DNA of 5,999 nucleotides, taken from positions 1 to 5,999 of the forward strand of contig CALKHQ010000178.1 of assembly GCA_937988735.1 (NCBI GenBank). Reading direction: 5' to 3'. Positions 5,890 through 5,999 of this stretch are shown here, piece by piece. A program made the position numbers and the translations under genes. The stretch is from an uncultured Alphaproteobacteria bacterium (GTDB taxonomy: Bacteria; Pseudomonadota; Alphaproteobacteria; CALKHQ01). Below the pieces are notes generated by a model. The model searched no databases. It was not told the DNA's origin and saw only the letters and a program-made list of their open reading frames with translations. The stretch's first letter is position 1; the number at the start of each line of letters is the position of its first letter.

Positions 5890-5999
5890 TCCGCATCGGC
5901 ATCATCGGGCTCAGCGAGGGCAATGGCCACCCGTTTTCCTTCTCGGCCATCGCCAACGGCTATGACGATGCGGCCTTCGCCCGGGCCGGCTGGCCGGTC
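5886..5999 (+). CDS. Second Gfo/Idh/MocA-type oxidoreductase, N-terminus only, cut by the right edge
   Basis: Reading from GTG at 5886 gives 38 codons beginning MIRIGIIGLSEGNGHPFSFS and continuing AIANGYDDAAFARAGWPV to the edge. The strand-loop IGIIGLSEGNGHP is the N-terminal Rossmann motif of a distinctive Gfo/Idh/MocA subgroup that I associate with nonulosonate clusters; the normal GxGxxG is replaced by GLSEGNG. It overlaps the SDR stop by 4 nt (GTGA), so it is translationally coupled and part of the same operon. It is clearly a different subgroup from the oxidoreductase at 1047-2078. Length and catalytic residues lie outside the window. Confidence 0.75.
   Translation, partial: MIRIGIIGLSEGNGHPFSFSAIANGYDDAAFARAGWPV

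Noticed and set aside
1..5999. CRISPR array, insertion sequence or phage element
   Set aside because: No repeated spacer pattern, transposase-like coding sequence, terminal inverted repeats or integrase was seen.

Overview
This is a GC-rich window of about 6 kb. Its codon use and the form of its TamB N-terminus suggest an alphaproteobacterium; this is inference, since no taxonomic marker is present. There are two divergent transcription units separated by about 510 bp. On the left, the minus strand carries the start of a tamB gene (envelope biogenesis) that runs off the left edge. On the right, the plus strand carries a tightly packed operon that continues past the right edge.

The rightward operon is a nonulosonic (sialic-acid-like) sugar cassette. 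In order it encodes a Gfo/Idh/MocA-type NAD(P)-dependent oxidoreductase (1047-2078), a hydrolysing UDP-HexNAc 2-epimerase of the NeuC/LegG family (2096-3283), a nonulosonate synthase of the NeuB/LegI family with a C-terminal SAF domain (3280-4395), a CMP-nonulosonate cytidylyltransferase of the NeuA/LegF family (4392-5084), an SDR dehydrogenase resembling Campylobacter PtmA (5059-5889), and the first 38 codons of a second, different Gfo/Idh/MocA oxidoreductase (5886-5999). Four of the five junctions overlap by 4 to 26 nt and the fifth gap is 17 nt, so the genes are almost certainly co-transcribed and translationally coupled.

The three core enzymes form a complete route. The epimerase would release a 2-epimerised HexNAc from its UDP-sugar, the synthase would condense it with phosphoenolpyruvate to a nine-carbon acid, and the cytidylyltransferase would activate that acid as a CMP-sugar. 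The product could be legionaminic acid, Neu5Ac or a relative. The PtmA-like SDR and the company it keeps favour a legionaminic-type sugar for flagellin, LPS or capsule decoration. No 4,6-dehydratase/aminotransferase pair (LegB/LegC) and no glycosyltransferase lies in the window, so the exact sugar is unresolved.

The intergenic region 537-1046 holds no convincing gene. It does contain a perfect 11-bp hairpin, an imperfect hairpin, a spaced direct repeat and a short palindrome, which are candidates for control of the two divergent units. No entirely new system is evident. The points most worth a second look are the paired oxidoreductases around the CMP-sugar genes, altered motif residues in the SDR and the cytidylyltransferase, and the structured leader region.
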